This document shows positions 28,501 to 37,179 of a stretch of DNA of 64,000 bases, in pieces. Within the stretch, counting starts at the first letter, position 1. Every line of letters begins with the position of its first letter. The position numbers and the translations under genes are program-made. This DNA comes from Weeksella virosa DSM 16922. GTDB lineage: Bacteria > Bacteroidota > Bacteroidia > Flavobacteriales > Weeksellaceae. The notes under the pieces were generated by a model. It saw only the letters and a program-made list of their open reading frames with translations, ran no database searches and had not been told where the DNA came from. The DNA lies in the NCBI RefSeq assembly GCF_000189415.1, contig NC_015144.1:186001-250000 (forward strand), read 5' to 3'.

Positions 28501-29430
28501 GAAATGTACAAAGAAGAATTCAACACCCTTTACCGAGGAAAAGGAAAAGTAGAGAATGGAAAATTCACATTAGAATACTATTTACCGAAAGATATCAACT
28601 ACGAAGTTGGCGAACGTAAATTGGTTTTATATGCAGATAACAACCAGACCGATGCCGTTACCGTTACCAAAGTAAATGTCGGAGGGCTTAATGAAAACAA
28701 CATGAACGATAAGGAAATTCCACAAGGAAAATTGTATATGAACAACCTCAACTTTGCGGATGGCGGAATCACCGATCGCGATCCTATTTTGGTCGGATGC
28801 CTTACAGACAACATGGGCATAAGTTCTTCAGGGGCTTCTATCGGACACGATATTGTAGCAACCCTCGACGGAAATATCCAAAACTCATTCGTACTTAATG
28901 AATATTACGATGGCGGAGATAACAATCCTTGTATCAATAAAAATTTCAAAGATTACCAAAAAGGACAAGTGATGTATCAGTTGAAAAATTTAGAGTTGGG
29001 ACAACATTCAATAACGTTAAAATTTTGGGATATCAACAATAATTCGAATACAGCCTCGTTAGACTTTGTAGTTATGGAAAACGGAAATAGTCAATTGCAC
29101 ATCGACAAGCTACTCAATTGGCCTAATCCGTTCACCAACAACACTTATTTCCATTTCGAGCACAATTGTGATAGCGAATTAGAAGTCTTGGTACAAATAT
29201 TTACAGTATCTGGAAAATTAGTAAAAAGCATCAAACAATATGTAAGTTCTACGCCGTTTAGAGAAGGCTATCGAACCAATAAATATGCGATTCCTTGGGA
29301 CGGATTAGATGATTTTGGTGATAAAATAGGAAAAGGTGTTTATATTTACAAAGTCAATGTGCGTGGTGTAAATGCTGAAACTTGCAAAGGAAGCGCACAG
29401 GCAATAGAAAAATTAGTGATTTTAAAGTAA
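25579..29430 (+). CDS. porU: Type IX secretion system sortase PorU
   Basis: 1283 residues with a signal peptide (1-19, ending FSRAQ). The gingipain-like C25 peptidase domain lies in the middle: catalytic His770 in YFGHGGP and Cys808 in STVTCDF, preceded by AFLFGNATYDP and a long beta-rich N-terminal region. The C-terminal about 90 residues (LNWPNPFTNNTYF onward, GKGVYIYKV) look like a Por-secretion-type CTD domain, as in other PorU proteins, which keep it. PorU cleaves the CTD of cargo at the cell surface and attaches them to lipopolysaccharide. porV follows after 26 nt. Confidence 0.95.
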   Translation: MRKIILLLLIFSWAIFSRAQTFHLNWKGKKEIELTNATKTSVLFFEDEKHYKLSGNNLPYFILEEENPSQFRYTISDIRKKEISFDEQQLVPHFPTYIDYVQNHIQKDQTFIHTFQLYPFIQENNKYYKIESFTLSKSSVIQPKAHRKTATNTSVLQSGDWYKIKVSKTGVYKLTTDFFKASGIPTSGYDLRTLKIYGNGGAQLPANTGTFIYDDLQENAIRVIGEEDGNFDSNDYILFYAQGPNNLHRSENQTLENLSHRLHLFDEYAYYYITFGGKNGKRISTSTIDETPTKTFTSFDDYRFFERDSLNINQMGKQWVSHPFRQNPNQTFILQLHQPIGGETAHLKASLVGKNAKNSKFTISAADATGNFSTFSTTEFSRNEVSLKLNSVPSSLAVNIIGNNTNEEVFLDKISVAYKAALTYGNEQFSFRFLDQLGEVNSFSFSGEATIWNVSDLTNAIEVTDRKFRKPTEGFHNEFIAFRNEHVFTDIKFVEKVANQNLHAISGVSAVIITPEEFLSEAMRWAQFREQNDDIKVAVATTKQIYNEFSSGSKDAFGIRNFLKFLRDHNNPNLQYAFLFGNATYDPKDRIVNNKDYIPTFLSLSSANLDNTFATDDFYTMLTDDLKLIAEGQNDILPNLTYASDALTISIGRAPARTLAEARNIVNKTISYYSPIQGKGPSYGDWRLKVITVVDDPNNYNNPDINNPTIDQQYDEVLQFANNHYYALRKLYLSGSEQEQTAAGIRYPKVTEGITNGFELGANFIAYFGHGGPTSWAQERILTSEDLTGLNNFNAAYSRLPIVSTVTCDFTIWDLPQIDSAGEQMINSTAGGALVMITTNRPIGVAYGQEINGILLKELFNEEKEQNISVGEALRLTKIKKGSDADHKEVTIIGDPMIALARPKHDIVITKMMANGVEIDLNKEHQIKALDFITIEGEIRNSTNHQLMNNFNGSITNILYEKEVEKNYLRAFPDEMYKEEFNTLYRGKGKVENGKFTLEYYLPKDINYEVGERKLVLYADNNQTDAVTVTKVNVGGLNENNMNDKEIPQGKLYMNNLNFADGGITDRDPILVGCLTDNMGISSSGASIGHDIVATLDGNIQNSFVLNEYYDGGDNNPCINKNFKDYQKGQVMYQLKNLELGQHSITLKFWDINNNSNTASLDFVVMENGNSQLHIDKLLNWPNPFTNNTYFHFEHNCDSELEVLVQIFTVSGKLVKSIKQYVSSTPFREGYRTNKYAIPWDGLDDFGDKIGKGVYIYKVNVRGVNAETCKGSAQAIEKLVILK

Positions 29431-29456
29431 TAACATAGAGGAACAAATTTTATAGA

Positions 29457-30623
29457 ATGAAAAAATTTACAGCAAGTTTAATGATTGTTTTAGCAGGGTT
29501 AACATATGCACAAGATGTGAACAATCCGATCTTTACAGGAGCACCATTCTTGCGTATCTCTCCCGATGCACGTGCGGGTGGTTTAGGAGATCAAGGGGTA
29601 GCAACATCGGCAGATAATCATTCTCAATATTGGAATGCCGCGAAATACGCTTTCAGTAAAGACTATTCGGGAGTGGCTTTTACCTACACTCCATACATGA
29701 GCTCGTTTACAGACGATGTCTTTTTATTAAACGCAACTTTCTTTACCTTTCTAGGACAAGACGAACGCTCCACCCTTTCGGCAAGTTTGTACTACTTCAA
29801 GATGGGTGATATAGAAATGAATGAGTTGATAGGGAACGATATCGTACCAAAAGGAATTGCCAAACCCAATGAATTCTCATTCGACCTTGCCTACGGTTTA
29901 CGCATGAGTGACAATTACTCGATGGCCGTAACCGGTCGTTTCATCCGCTCGGATTTATTCAACAACGTTAGCGACGGAACTGTACAACCGGCCAACAGCT
30001 TTGCCGTAGATATTGCCGGTTTCTACGAATCAGAAACCATGAGCACCAATAACTTCGACGGTAAACTACGCGGAGGTTTCCAAATCTCGAACATCGGACC
30101 AAAATTAGATTACTCGAATAACGAAGACAACGCTTCTTACCTACCGACAAATTTACGTTTAGGTGTTGGGTACGATTTCAAATTCGACGAATACAATAAA
30201 CTTTCTGTTTCTACCGAGTTTGCAAAATTATTGGTTCCAACCCCGCAATACGACTCTATCGTAGATGGACATCCAGTGGGAGTAACCCGTCCTAACAAAG
30301 GAGTTTTAGCCGGAATGTTCAGTTCTTTTGGTGATGCACCCAACGGAGGAAAAGAAGAATTGCAAGAGATTACGTACGCAATCGGAGCAGAATACTCTTA
30401 CAATGAGGCACTTTTTGTTCGTGCAGGTTATTTCCACGAAAGCCAATGGAAAGGAGATCGTCAGCACCTAACGCTAGGTTTAGGACTAAAATACAACTCG
30501 TTTGGTTTTGATGCTTCGTACCTAATCCCAACCTCGAATACCAACAATGCCCTTGAGAATACCTTGCGTTTTGGAATCTCTTGGAATTTTGGAGGTGAGA
30601 CACAAAATGCATACGATTACTAA
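29457..30623 (+). CDS. porV: Type IX secretion outer-membrane protein PorV
   Basis: 388 residues. A signal peptide (1-18, LTYAQ) leads to the PorV start PFLRISPDARAGGLGDQGVATSAD. The remainder alternates amphipathic strands typical of an FadL-like 14-stranded barrel and ends in aromatic FGISWNFGG plus a short tail. PorV shuttles cargo from the translocon to PorU at the outer membrane. It is preceded by a GAGGAA-like sequence and ends at a strong terminator, so porU-porV form one operon. Confidence 0.95.
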   Translation: MKKFTASLMIVLAGLTYAQDVNNPIFTGAPFLRISPDARAGGLGDQGVATSADNHSQYWNAAKYAFSKDYSGVAFTYTPYMSSFTDDVFLLNATFFTFLGQDERSTLSASLYYFKMGDIEMNELIGNDIVPKGIAKPNEFSFDLAYGLRMSDNYSMAVTGRFIRSDLFNNVSDGTVQPANSFAVDIAGFYESETMSTNNFDGKLRGGFQISNIGPKLDYSNNEDNASYLPTNLRLGVGYDFKFDEYNKLSVSTEFAKLLVPTPQYDSIVDGHPVGVTRPNKGVLAGMFSSFGDAPNGGKEELQEITYAIGAEYSYNEALFVRAGYFHESQWKGDRQHLTLGLGLKYNSFGFDASYLIPTSNTNNALENTLRFGISWNFGGETQNAYDY

Positions 30624-30642
30624 ATCGTAGAAATTATACACT

Positions 30643-30674
30643 AAAAAAAGCAGTTCGATGAACTGCTTTTTTTT
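30643..30674 (+). terminator. Terminator of porU-porV
   Basis: 14-bp stem (A7 plus GCAGTTC and its complement) with a GAT loop and T8, 19 nt after the porV stop. Confidence 0.9.
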
Positions 30675-30764
30675 ATAGGATTAGCAAACACATCACATGT
30701 TAAATGAAACTTAAAAAAATATCACTATAGCGATTTTTACAATAGTTTTTTATATTATTGTGCT

Positions 30765-31130
30765 GTGATAAAAAGATTGACTTTTCTTTTCGGAGTTTTT
30801 TTAGTGCTACTTATGCCATGTAGCACCAAATTTTCTATCACCCAAATTTTGCATATCTCAACCGGTGAACTCGTTAGCTCTAATCCGGCTAAAACACAGA
30901 GCCAAACTTCTACAAACCAATGTCCTACTTCTATCATAGAAATAGAGAATAAACAAAGAAATCAAACAAAAAAACAACTAGACGATGGATTGTTTTTGGC
31001 AGCCAATAAACAGTTTTTCTCTCTTACCAAAAACAAATTCCCCGCCCAATACAAAGGCCCTCTTACCGAAAAACATCCTCTTTATATTCTCTATAATCAA
31101 CTAAAAATTAGTACAGAATTTCTTTCTTAA
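30765..31130 (+). CDS. Small exported protein of unknown function
   Basis: 121 residues from a GTG at 30765; the next ATG would be at 30810. The first about 18 residues (KRLTFLFGVFLVLLMPC) look like a signal or lipoprotein signal with Cys at 19. The rest is Thr/Gln/Lys-rich with ILHISTGELVSS. A GTG start is unusual for this lineage and no ribosome-binding or -7 element stands out, so the coding call is tentative. I recognise no family. Confidence 0.45.
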   Translation: MIKRLTFLFGVFLVLLMPCSTKFSITQILHISTGELVSSNPAKTQSQTSTNQCPTSIIEIENKQRNQTKKQLDDGLFLAANKQFFSLTKNKFPAQYKGPLTEKHPLYILYNQLKISTEFLS

Positions 31131-31319
31131 TAGCGGTATAATTTATTGAGTAGGATGATAAAAATTATTCCTACCAAATATTTATATTTTACCTAAATCA
31201 AAAAAAATTATAATCAATTTCTGGATAGAATCTTCATCATTGTAATGCTTCTATTGCTGTAAAAAATTGAATCTCTCAATATAAAAATCTTAAAGTTTTA
31301 ATTGAATCCGTCATTTACA
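31131..31319. other. AT-rich intergenic region upstream of the TlpA-like gene
   Basis: It contains a short inverted repeat GTAGGA / TCCTAC near 31150-31175 but no clear promoter match. No gene is seen. Confidence 0.5.
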
Positions 31320-31952
31320 ATGGAAACAAAACTCAAAAAACTCATCAGTATCATGAAAAAAAATTATTCTGTCATTATTATGGCAACGATCGCTTTGGTT
31401 CTTCTTTTCGTTCCCGAAGCAAAAGCCTTTGTACAACAAGGTTTTATGAAAATTGGACTTTTTCAGCCAAAATTAGAAAAAATAGAAAGTACCCCAGAAA
31501 ACAACGAACAAGGTATTGAGCTTCCCGAAGCCAAATATGTTTTCGAGATGATCGACGATAAAGGCAACAAAGTGGATATGGAAGCTCTGAAAGGTAAAGT
31601 TGTCTTCATCAACTTTTGGGCAACTTGGTGTCCGCCGTGTATCGCAGAGATGCCTTCTTTACAAGTACTATACGATAAAATAAAAGAGGATCCAGAAATC
31701 GAGTTTATCACTGTAGAAGTAGAAGGTATTCGTAAACAAGACAAAGTTGCAAAATTTATGAAGCGTAAAAAACTTAGTCTTCCGGTAATGTATCCGAACT
31801 CTGGAATTCCGAGCGATTTTTTCCGAGGTTCTTTGCCCACAACCATTATCCTCGATAAAAAAGGAAATATTGCACACACTACCCTCGGGATGGCCGATTA
31901 TTCTGGTGATGATATTGTGAATTTTTTATACGAAGTAAAAGCAATGCATTAG
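31320..31952 (+). CDS. TlpA-like thioredoxin-fold protein, membrane-anchored
   Basis: About 210 residues. A single N-terminal membrane segment (VIIMATIALVLLFVP) precedes a TlpA/ResA-type thioredoxin domain with the redox motif in FINFWATWCPPCIAEMPSL (CPPC) and the cis-Pro region SLPTTIILDKKGNI. Predicted periplasm-facing thiol-disulfide reductase, for example in cytochrome c or oxidative-stress thiol chemistry; the specific partner is unknown. The TTG at 31302 in the same frame is less likely than the ATG at 31320. It is followed by its own terminator. Confidence 0.88.
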   Translation: METKLKKLISIMKKNYSVIIMATIALVLLFVPEAKAFVQQGFMKIGLFQPKLEKIESTPENNEQGIELPEAKYVFEMIDDKGNKVDMEALKGKVVFINFWATWCPPCIAEMPSLQVLYDKIKEDPEIEFITVEVEGIRKQDKVAKFMKRKKLSLPVMYPNSGIPSDFFRGSLPTTIILDKKGNIAHTTLGMADYSGDDIVNFLYEVKAMH

Positions 31953-31977
31953 AATTCTCAAACAAAAAAACGCATGA

Positions 31978-32008
31978 AAGCCACAACATACAATCGTTGT
32001 GGTTTTTT
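31978..32008 (+). terminator. Terminator after the TlpA-like gene
   Basis: 7-bp CCACAAC / GTTGTGG stem, 8-nt loop and T6 tract. Confidence 0.75.
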
Positions 32009-32083
32009 ATTTTCTGAAAAAAAGAAATGATAATATTTTTACGATAGGATGAAATACAGAACGAAATTTACGAAATAGTTTAA

Positions 32084-32947
32084 TTAATCCAAATCTCGAT
32101 TAGATTGTTTATAGGCTTGTTTTTGTTTGTAGGAAATCCATTTTTCTTTGCCAATTTTTCGACAAATTTTATCGGTATAGCGCATCACAAAAACATGATA
32201 CATCATGTCCAGAAAATTTAAAAACCGAACAGGACTTGGCATTGCCCGAAGCGACATCGAGAAACCAGCTTCTAGATATCGATTATAATGCCACCAACCT
32301 TTCGGGATAAACAACAAATCGCCATGTTCCATCTCTACCTCGAACCCTTTGGCTTTTTTCAGCGCTGGGTATTTTTCGTAATCCGGGTGATCAAAATCAA
32401 TAGATTCTATCGTATGAACCGATAAGGGTACTTTATATAAATTTCTGGATTGCGATTGATCGAATAACAATATGCGTTTTCTACCCTCGAAATGAATATG
32501 AACAAAATCGCTCATATCTACATCATAATGCATCAAAACACGGGCCTGATTCCCTCCAAAAAATAAAGTTGGTAAACGCTTGAAAAATTTTATCCCCAAA
32601 TCTGGGTAGGTAAAATTATTGAGTAAAGCAGGCAAACGATCGGTGATGATGTAGAAGAAAATACGTTTATCAGAATCTCGGGTTGTAATTTCATCCAAAT
32701 AATCCTCCATTTTCTGATAGGTTGCTGGTGTATCCGAACTTTGATTAGCGTCTGCTGGACGATTATCATAAATTGGCACTTCTTGCCCTTTCGTTTTATT
32801 GCGAATATAATCGAAATTCCATAGCGGGAAAGCTTCCCATTGTTTTGCATAACCTTTGATTAGTAAGGGCTGTTGCTTTTTCAGGTAGTGTTTGATAAAG
32901 TTTTTCTTATCGATGCTTTCTACTTGTGCTACTTTCTCTAAAATCAT
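32084..32947 (-). CDS. Cupin-like (JmjC-type) Fe(II)/2-oxoglutarate oxygenase
   Basis: 287 residues, cytoplasmic. The JmjC/cupin-8 pattern is visible: KKQQPLLIKGYAKQWEAFPLW at the N-terminus, HYDVDMSDFVHIHFEGRKR with an HxD iron-ligand pair, LFDQ, and the distal His in LLFIPKGWWHYNRYLE. Such bacterial proteins hydroxylate proteins or small molecules; no substrate is evident. It stands alone between two convergent/divergent neighbours. Confidence 0.85.
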   Translation of the reverse strand: MILEKVAQVESIDKKNFIKHYLKKQQPLLIKGYAKQWEAFPLWNFDYIRNKTKGQEVPIYDNRPADANQSSDTPATYQKMEDYLDEITTRDSDKRIFFYIITDRLPALLNNFTYPDLGIKFFKRLPTLFFGGNQARVLMHYDVDMSDFVHIHFEGRKRILLFDQSQSRNLYKVPLSVHTIESIDFDHPDYEKYPALKKAKGFEVEMEHGDLLFIPKGWWHYNRYLEAGFSMSLRAMPSPVRFLNFLDMMYHVFVMRYTDKICRKIGKEKWISYKQKQAYKQSNRDLD

Positions 32948-33071
32948 GATACTATTTTCGTGTGTTTAGAAAGTTTAAATGTAAGAAAATCTTGATACAA
33001 AATGCTCCTAATTTTGATAGGATGAATAGTTTGGCTTATATTTTGAAATTATACAAAGCAAAAAATCTAGA

Positions 33072-33521
33072 ATGATGAAGATAAAAAACTTATTTTATAC
33101 AAGCTTTTTGAGCGGATTGTTTGGTCTTAGTTCTTGTACCACCACAGCTCCTAGCACACAAAACGAAGCTAGTTCTACTACAAATTTATCATTATTTGGT
33201 ACTTGGACTTTGTCTGAACTTCCGAAAGTTGACCTAAAAAAATCGTTCCCTGCCAAAACTCCGTCCTTAACATTTGAGCCAATAACCAAAAAATTTACCG
33301 GAAATTCTGGTTGCAATAATATGTTTGGAGGATTTTCGACTTCACAAAATGGTTTAGAATTCACTGGTGTGGGTATGACACGTATGTTTTGCGAAGGTGT
33401 TGACGAAAATGCTTTTACATCTGCCTTAGACAATGTGAAAACTTATAGCATAAAGAACGAAACCCTTATACTTTACAACGCTGATAAAAAAGAGGTAATG
33501 CGCCTAAAAAAGTCTAGATAA
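33072..33521 (+). CDS. META-domain lipoprotein
   Basis: 149 residues. Lipoprotein signal with lipobox LSSC at about residue 22, then a Ser/Thr linker and one META domain: LFGTWTLSELP, SLTFEPITKKFTGNSGCNNMFGGF, and TRMFCEG, the two Cys being conserved in META proteins such as HslJ. Function of the domain is poorly known; E. coli HslJ is linked to heat and novobiocin response. Probably outer-membrane attached. Confidence 0.87.
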   Translation: MMKIKNLFYTSFLSGLFGLSSCTTTAPSTQNEASSTTNLSLFGTWTLSELPKVDLKKSFPAKTPSLTFEPITKKFTGNSGCNNMFGGFSTSQNGLEFTGVGMTRMFCEGVDENAFTSALDNVKTYSIKNETLILYNADKKEVMRLKKSR

Positions 33522-33586
33522 TTTCATTTACGGGAGATAAATAGAAAATATTTTTGGTTTTTTTATTATGCTTAGCATTAAAAAAC

Positions 33587-33594
33587 TACTTTTG
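33587..33594 (+). promoter_or_regulatory. Candidate -7 element TACTTTTG
   Basis: TAnnTTTG match 17 nt before the TTG start of the acyltransferase gene. It supports transcription beginning just before that start. Confidence 0.45.
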
Positions 33595-33611
33595 TGTAAA
33601 ATCATTTTAAT

Positions 33612-34352
33612 TTGAAAATTCTATTTGCTATTCCGTTAAGTATTTTATTTTATCTATCCTTCGGATCAACATTATTGTTATTCCACCTTATTCAGTTTTT
33701 ATCGTATAATTTAGGGGGCTACTCGGCTCACCACAAATCGGTAAAAGCTATGAATTGGACATTGATGCTTTGCACCAAAATTTTAGGAACTTCTTACCGT
33801 TTTAGTGGTAAAGAATCAATCCCTAAAAATGTACCCCTTATTTTTGTGTCGAACCATCAAAGTATGTTCGATATTTCTCCTATAGAGTGGTATTTGTCTG
33901 AATTTCATCCTAAATTTATCAGCAAGAAAGAATTAGGAAAAGGAATCCCAAGTGTTTCGTATAATTTACAGAAAGGCGGTTCGGTTTTGATCGACCGAAA
34001 AGATGGTAAATCATCTATCCTACAAATAAAAAAATTAGCTACTTACATAAAACAAAATAATTATTCTGCTGTTATTTTCCCAGAAGGAACACGCAGCAGG
34101 GATGGAGTTCCAAAAGCTTTTAAAGAAAGTGGTTTGAAGGTACTGTGCAAATATGCTGACAACGCCTATATTGTTCCGATCACGATAAACAATTCTTGGA
34201 AAATGCAACAAAAAAAATTTCCGATGAATTTGGGTGTAAAAATCCAATTGCAATGCCACGAACCTATTGCAGTAGCCAAAAAAGATTTTGATCAACTTCT
34301 TTATCAGGTAGAAAATATAATAACTTCTAGTGTTGAAAACCCAAAAAAATAA
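33612..34352 (+). CDS. 1-acyl-sn-glycerol-3-phosphate acyltransferase-like (PlsC family)
   Basis: 246 residues. An N-terminal membrane helix is followed by the PlsC motifs: NHQSMFDISP (the HX4D catalytic motif as HQSMFD), FISKKELGK, and FPEGTRSRDG. Predicted to acylate lysophosphatidate at the inner membrane. The start is a TTG at 33612; the first ATG in frame would cut off the membrane helix and the -7 element fits the TTG. It lies 6 nt before the acyl-ACP desaturase, so both may act in phospholipid synthesis. Confidence 0.88.
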   Translation: MKILFAIPLSILFYLSFGSTLLLFHLIQFLSYNLGGYSAHHKSVKAMNWTLMLCTKILGTSYRFSGKESIPKNVPLIFVSNHQSMFDISPIEWYLSEFHPKFISKKELGKGIPSVSYNLQKGGSVLIDRKDGKSSILQIKKLATYIKQNNYSAVIFPEGTRSRDGVPKAFKESGLKVLCKYADNAYIVPITINNSWKMQQKKFPMNLGVKIQLQCHEPIAVAKKDFDQLLYQVENIITSSVENPKK

Positions 34353-34358
34353 TTTCTT

Positions 34359-35357
34359 ATGTCAATTCACAATATACGAAAAGAGGTCATGCAATTTATA
34401 GAGAAAGATATTGATCGATATATGGATCAGTTTCTGATACCTGTTGAGAAAATTTGGCAACCTTCTGATTTTCTTCCTGACTCTCAGAGCCATAATTTTT
34501 TTGAAGAAATAACAGAGTTGCGCGAATTGGCTAAAGATTTACCTGATGATTTTTGGATTACTTTAATTGGCGATACAATCACAGAAGAAGCTCTACCTAC
34601 ATACGAATCGTGGTTGATGCAGCTCGATGGTGTAGTAAATGAAGACGGCAGTTATATAGACTACGGTTGGGCAAAATGGATTCGTCATTGGACTGGTGAA
34701 GAAAATCGACATGGTGACTTGCTCAACAAATACCTTTATCTATCGGGCAGAATCAATATGCGCGAGGTGGAAATTTCTACGCATTACCTTATCAATGATG
34801 GATTTGATATTGGGACTTCTCATGATCCTTATAAAAATTTTGTTTACACCAGTTTCCAAGAATTAGCCACCTACATTTCTCACAACAATGTGTCGAGAAT
34901 CGCCAAAAACTATGGTGCAAAAAACATTGCGCGTATGTGCAAAATAATTGCCGGTGATGAGATGCGCCATCACTTGGCGTATACGGAGTTTGTGCGTAGA
35001 ATTTTTGAGGTTGATCCTAGTGAAATGATGTTGGCCGTGCAATACATGTTCCGCTTAAAGATTGTAATGCCTGCTCACTTTTTAAGAGAATCTGGTGATA
35101 ACATTGGGAAACTTTTCGAGCCATTTTCGGATGCTGCTCAGAGAATTGGTGTTTATACCGCTTTTGATTATGTAGATATTATGGAGAAACTGATCAAAGC
35201 TTGGAAAATAGATAAAATAACCAATCTTACCGAAGATGCAGAAAAAGCAAGAGATTTCATTATGAAGTTTCCTGAGAGGATGCGAAAAATTTCAGAGAGG
35301 ATTAATATCCCAGATAACGGTCCACAATTCAAATGGTTGATCCCGGCTCATAGATAA
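34359..35357 (+). CDS. Acyl-ACP desaturase (ferritin-like di-iron)
   Basis: 332 residues, soluble. Two EXXH di-iron motifs are seen: EENRHGDLLNKYLYLSG and DEMRHHLAYTEF, in the context GDTITEEALPTYE that also supplies a ligand Glu. Plant-type stearoyl-ACP desaturases share this architecture and introduce a double bond into acyl-ACP. Here it would supply unsaturated chains, possibly to the adjacent acyltransferase. It ends at a terminator. Confidence 0.92.
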   Translation: MSIHNIRKEVMQFIEKDIDRYMDQFLIPVEKIWQPSDFLPDSQSHNFFEEITELRELAKDLPDDFWITLIGDTITEEALPTYESWLMQLDGVVNEDGSYIDYGWAKWIRHWTGEENRHGDLLNKYLYLSGRINMREVEISTHYLINDGFDIGTSHDPYKNFVYTSFQELATYISHNNVSRIAKNYGAKNIARMCKIIAGDEMRHHLAYTEFVRRIFEVDPSEMMLAVQYMFRLKIVMPAHFLRESGDNIGKLFEPFSDAAQRIGVYTAFDYVDIMEKLIKAWKIDKITNLTEDAEKARDFIMKFPERMRKISERINIPDNGPQFKWLIPAHR

Positions 35358-35364
35358 ATAAAAG

Positions 35365-35395
35365 AAAACCTCTGTTTAGGGACAGAGGTTTTTTT
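35365..35395. terminator. Bidirectional terminator
   Basis: 11-bp stem ending in a T tract, 6-nt loop TTAGGG, between the convergent desaturase and YceI genes. Confidence 0.85.
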
Positions 35396-35406
35396 ATAAC
35401 ATTATT

Positions 35407-35925
35407 TTATTTCTCTTCAGTTAATTGTAGGTTTGCAATGACTTTAACTTCGTCAGAGACAACAACTCCTCCTGCTTCGGTTAGGCTATTCCAGTTCAGG
35501 CCGAAAGTTTTTCTATTAATAACGCCTGATAACTCTATACCTACTTTTTTGTTTCCGTAATTATCTACAATGATCTCACTGATATCTGCATTCAAATGTA
35601 TGGGTTGTTTTACACCTCTAATTTCTATTGTACCTGTAAGTTCACCGTTTCGGATTCCTTCTTTACTTTCGAAGAATATTTGAGGAAATTTTTCTGTATA
35701 GAAAAACTCTTCCGATTTTAGATGTTGATCTCGTGCTTCGACTTTTGTCGAAATAGAATTTACCTCTATAGCTGCATTAAATTCTGCAGTCTCAAACGAA
35801 TTTCCTTCTACAATAGCTTCTGCATGAAAATCATTAAATGTCCCTGTAACTGTAGAAATAACCATATGTCTTACCTTGAAAAAAATTTCTGAGTGCGCTG
35901 TATCTATTATCCATTTTTTTGTCAT
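35407..35925 (-). CDS. YceI-family protein, no signal peptide
   Basis: 172 residues, lipocalin-like YceI fold: WIIDTAHSEIFFKVRHMVISTVTG, then ARDQHLKSEEFF, and VGIELSGVINRKTFGLNW. The family binds isoprenoid or fatty-acyl ligands. This copy lacks a signal peptide, so it should be cytoplasmic. It follows 12 nt behind a second YceI gene that does have a signal, and the two share the TV(T/D)G.F..F core, so they are tandem paralogues serving two compartments. Confidence 0.9.
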   Translation of the reverse strand: MTKKWIIDTAHSEIFFKVRHMVISTVTGTFNDFHAEAIVEGNSFETAEFNAAIEVNSISTKVEARDQHLKSEEFFYTEKFPQIFFESKEGIRNGELTGTIEIRGVKQPIHLNADISEIIVDNYGNKKVGIELSGVINRKTFGLNWNSLTEAGGVVVSDEVKVIANLQLTEEK

Positions 35926-35937
35926 GATGATTTTTTT

Positions 35938-36519
35938 TTATTTCTTTTTTTTATTTTGTGTAAACTCTAAGTTAGATAGTATTTTTATATCATTTCCTAT
36001 AACACTTTCTGGAATTTTTTTTCCTATCTCATAAGAAGATCGATTAATCGTCCCTTTTATGGTAAACCCATAAGATTTGATATTATTTGCAGAATTGATA
36101 CTATTACCATTGTATACCAGAGTAAGAGTAATTGGCTTTGTTACACCGCTCATCGTGAGATTTCCGTTTAATTTATAGGTATTTCCTATAATTTTCTCTA
36201 ATGAAGTAGATTTAAATTCAATTGTTTTATATTGAGCAACATCAAAAAAATCAGCACTTTTTAGGTGATTATCTCTTGCTTCGATTCCTGTATCAATTGA
36301 ATTGGTTTGTGCCACTACCGTAATGGTAGATTTCGTGATATCATTCTGATCAAAATTATTCAACACCACATCAAATTCATTAAATTTTCCATCTACAGTT
36401 GAGATAGTCATATGAGTAACAAAAAATTGTAAACGCGCATGACTTTTGTCTAAAGTTATATTTTGCCCAAACAATAGAGAACCAAATGTAAAAAACAATC
36501 CTACTATTAAACTTTTCAT
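35938..36519 (-). CDS. YceI-family protein, exported
   Basis: 193 residues with a signal peptide (1-18, LLFGQ). YceI features: DKSHARLQFFVTHMTISTVDGKF, EARDNHLKSADFFD and SYGFTIKGTINRSSYEIG. The predicted periplasmic partner of the downstream cytoplasmic copy. A minus-strand TAAATTTG (36546-36553) lies 27 nt upstream and may be its promoter. The gene is divergent from the GbsR/MarR-RND operon. Confidence 0.9.
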   Translation of the reverse strand: MKSLIVGLFFTFGSLLFGQNITLDKSHARLQFFVTHMTISTVDGKFNEFDVVLNNFDQNDITKSTITVVAQTNSIDTGIEARDNHLKSADFFDVAQYKTIEFKSTSLEKIIGNTYKLNGNLTMSGVTKPITLTLVYNGNSINSANNIKSYGFTIKGTINRSSYEIGKKIPESVIGNDIKILSNLEFTQNKKKK

Positions 36520-36648
36520 TATCTACTTTTTTTTGTTATTACAATCAAATTTAGTACCATAAAACTGTACTACACTTGACATACAGCAAGACAATCAATA
36601 ACTTGCAAGATTTAACATAATTTAACACTTCATTAATAAAAAGTTGGT

Positions 36649-36679
36649 TTGGTTGTAACCGAACTAAAATCTAACTTTG
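36649..36679 (+). promoter_or_regulatory. Promoter of the RND efflux operon
   Basis: TTG (36649-36651), 20-nt spacer, TAACTTTG (36672-36679): a full match to the Bacteroidetes sigma-ABfr type consensus. It lies 14 nt before the ATG at 36694, giving a very short leader. Confidence 0.7.
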
Positions 36680-36693
36680 TGCAAAATTTTATA

Positions 36694-37167
36694 ATGTCTA
36701 CAATAGATACAGATCAACTTATTTCCGATATCGAAAATTTTTTCGAACATAATAATGGCTATCCTCCTCTTACAGCGAAAATTTTCACTTATATGCTGGT
36801 TGAAGTTGGGCAGAAAGGGATAACATTTGAGGAGTTAGTAGACAAATTCAAAGCGAGCAAAAGCTCTATTTCTTGTAGCCTGAAATACTTGATAGAGATA
36901 GACAAAGTAGACTTTGTATACAAAGAAGACAAGAGAAAAAGATACTTCAGACCGAATCCTTATCATTTTACCAACCGTTTACAAGAAGTTTTAGACCAAC
37001 TAGAGAAAACAATGATTTCTTTTGATAAAGTACAACTATATAGAATCCAGAAAGGCATTTGCAAATCCAACTATGAAGAGGTCTATCTAATCATAAAAAA
37101 ATATATGGAATTGCAACAAAACTTAATAAATGATACAATTGAACAATTAAATAAATACAAAATCTAA
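36694..37167 (+). CDS. GbsR/MarR-type transcriptional regulator
   Basis: About 157 residues. A winged helix-turn-helix lies near residues 20-85 (AKIFTYMLVEVGQKGITFEELVDKFKASKSSISCSLKYL in outline, with the wing VYKEDKRKRYF), followed by a long helical dimerisation tail. It belongs to the GbsR/MarR group. The first gene of the operon, 12 nt before the adaptor, so it probably represses its own efflux genes. I use the ATG at 36694; the in-frame TTG at 36649 coincides with the -33 promoter box. Confidence 0.85.
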   Translation: MSTIDTDQLISDIENFFEHNNGYPPLTAKIFTYMLVEVGQKGITFEELVDKFKASKSSISCSLKYLIEIDKVDFVYKEDKRKRYFRPNPYHFTNRLQEVLDQLEKTMISFDKVQLYRIQKGICKSNYEEVYLIIKKYMELQQNLINDTIEQLNKYKI

Positions 37168-37179
37168 TAATATAACTCT

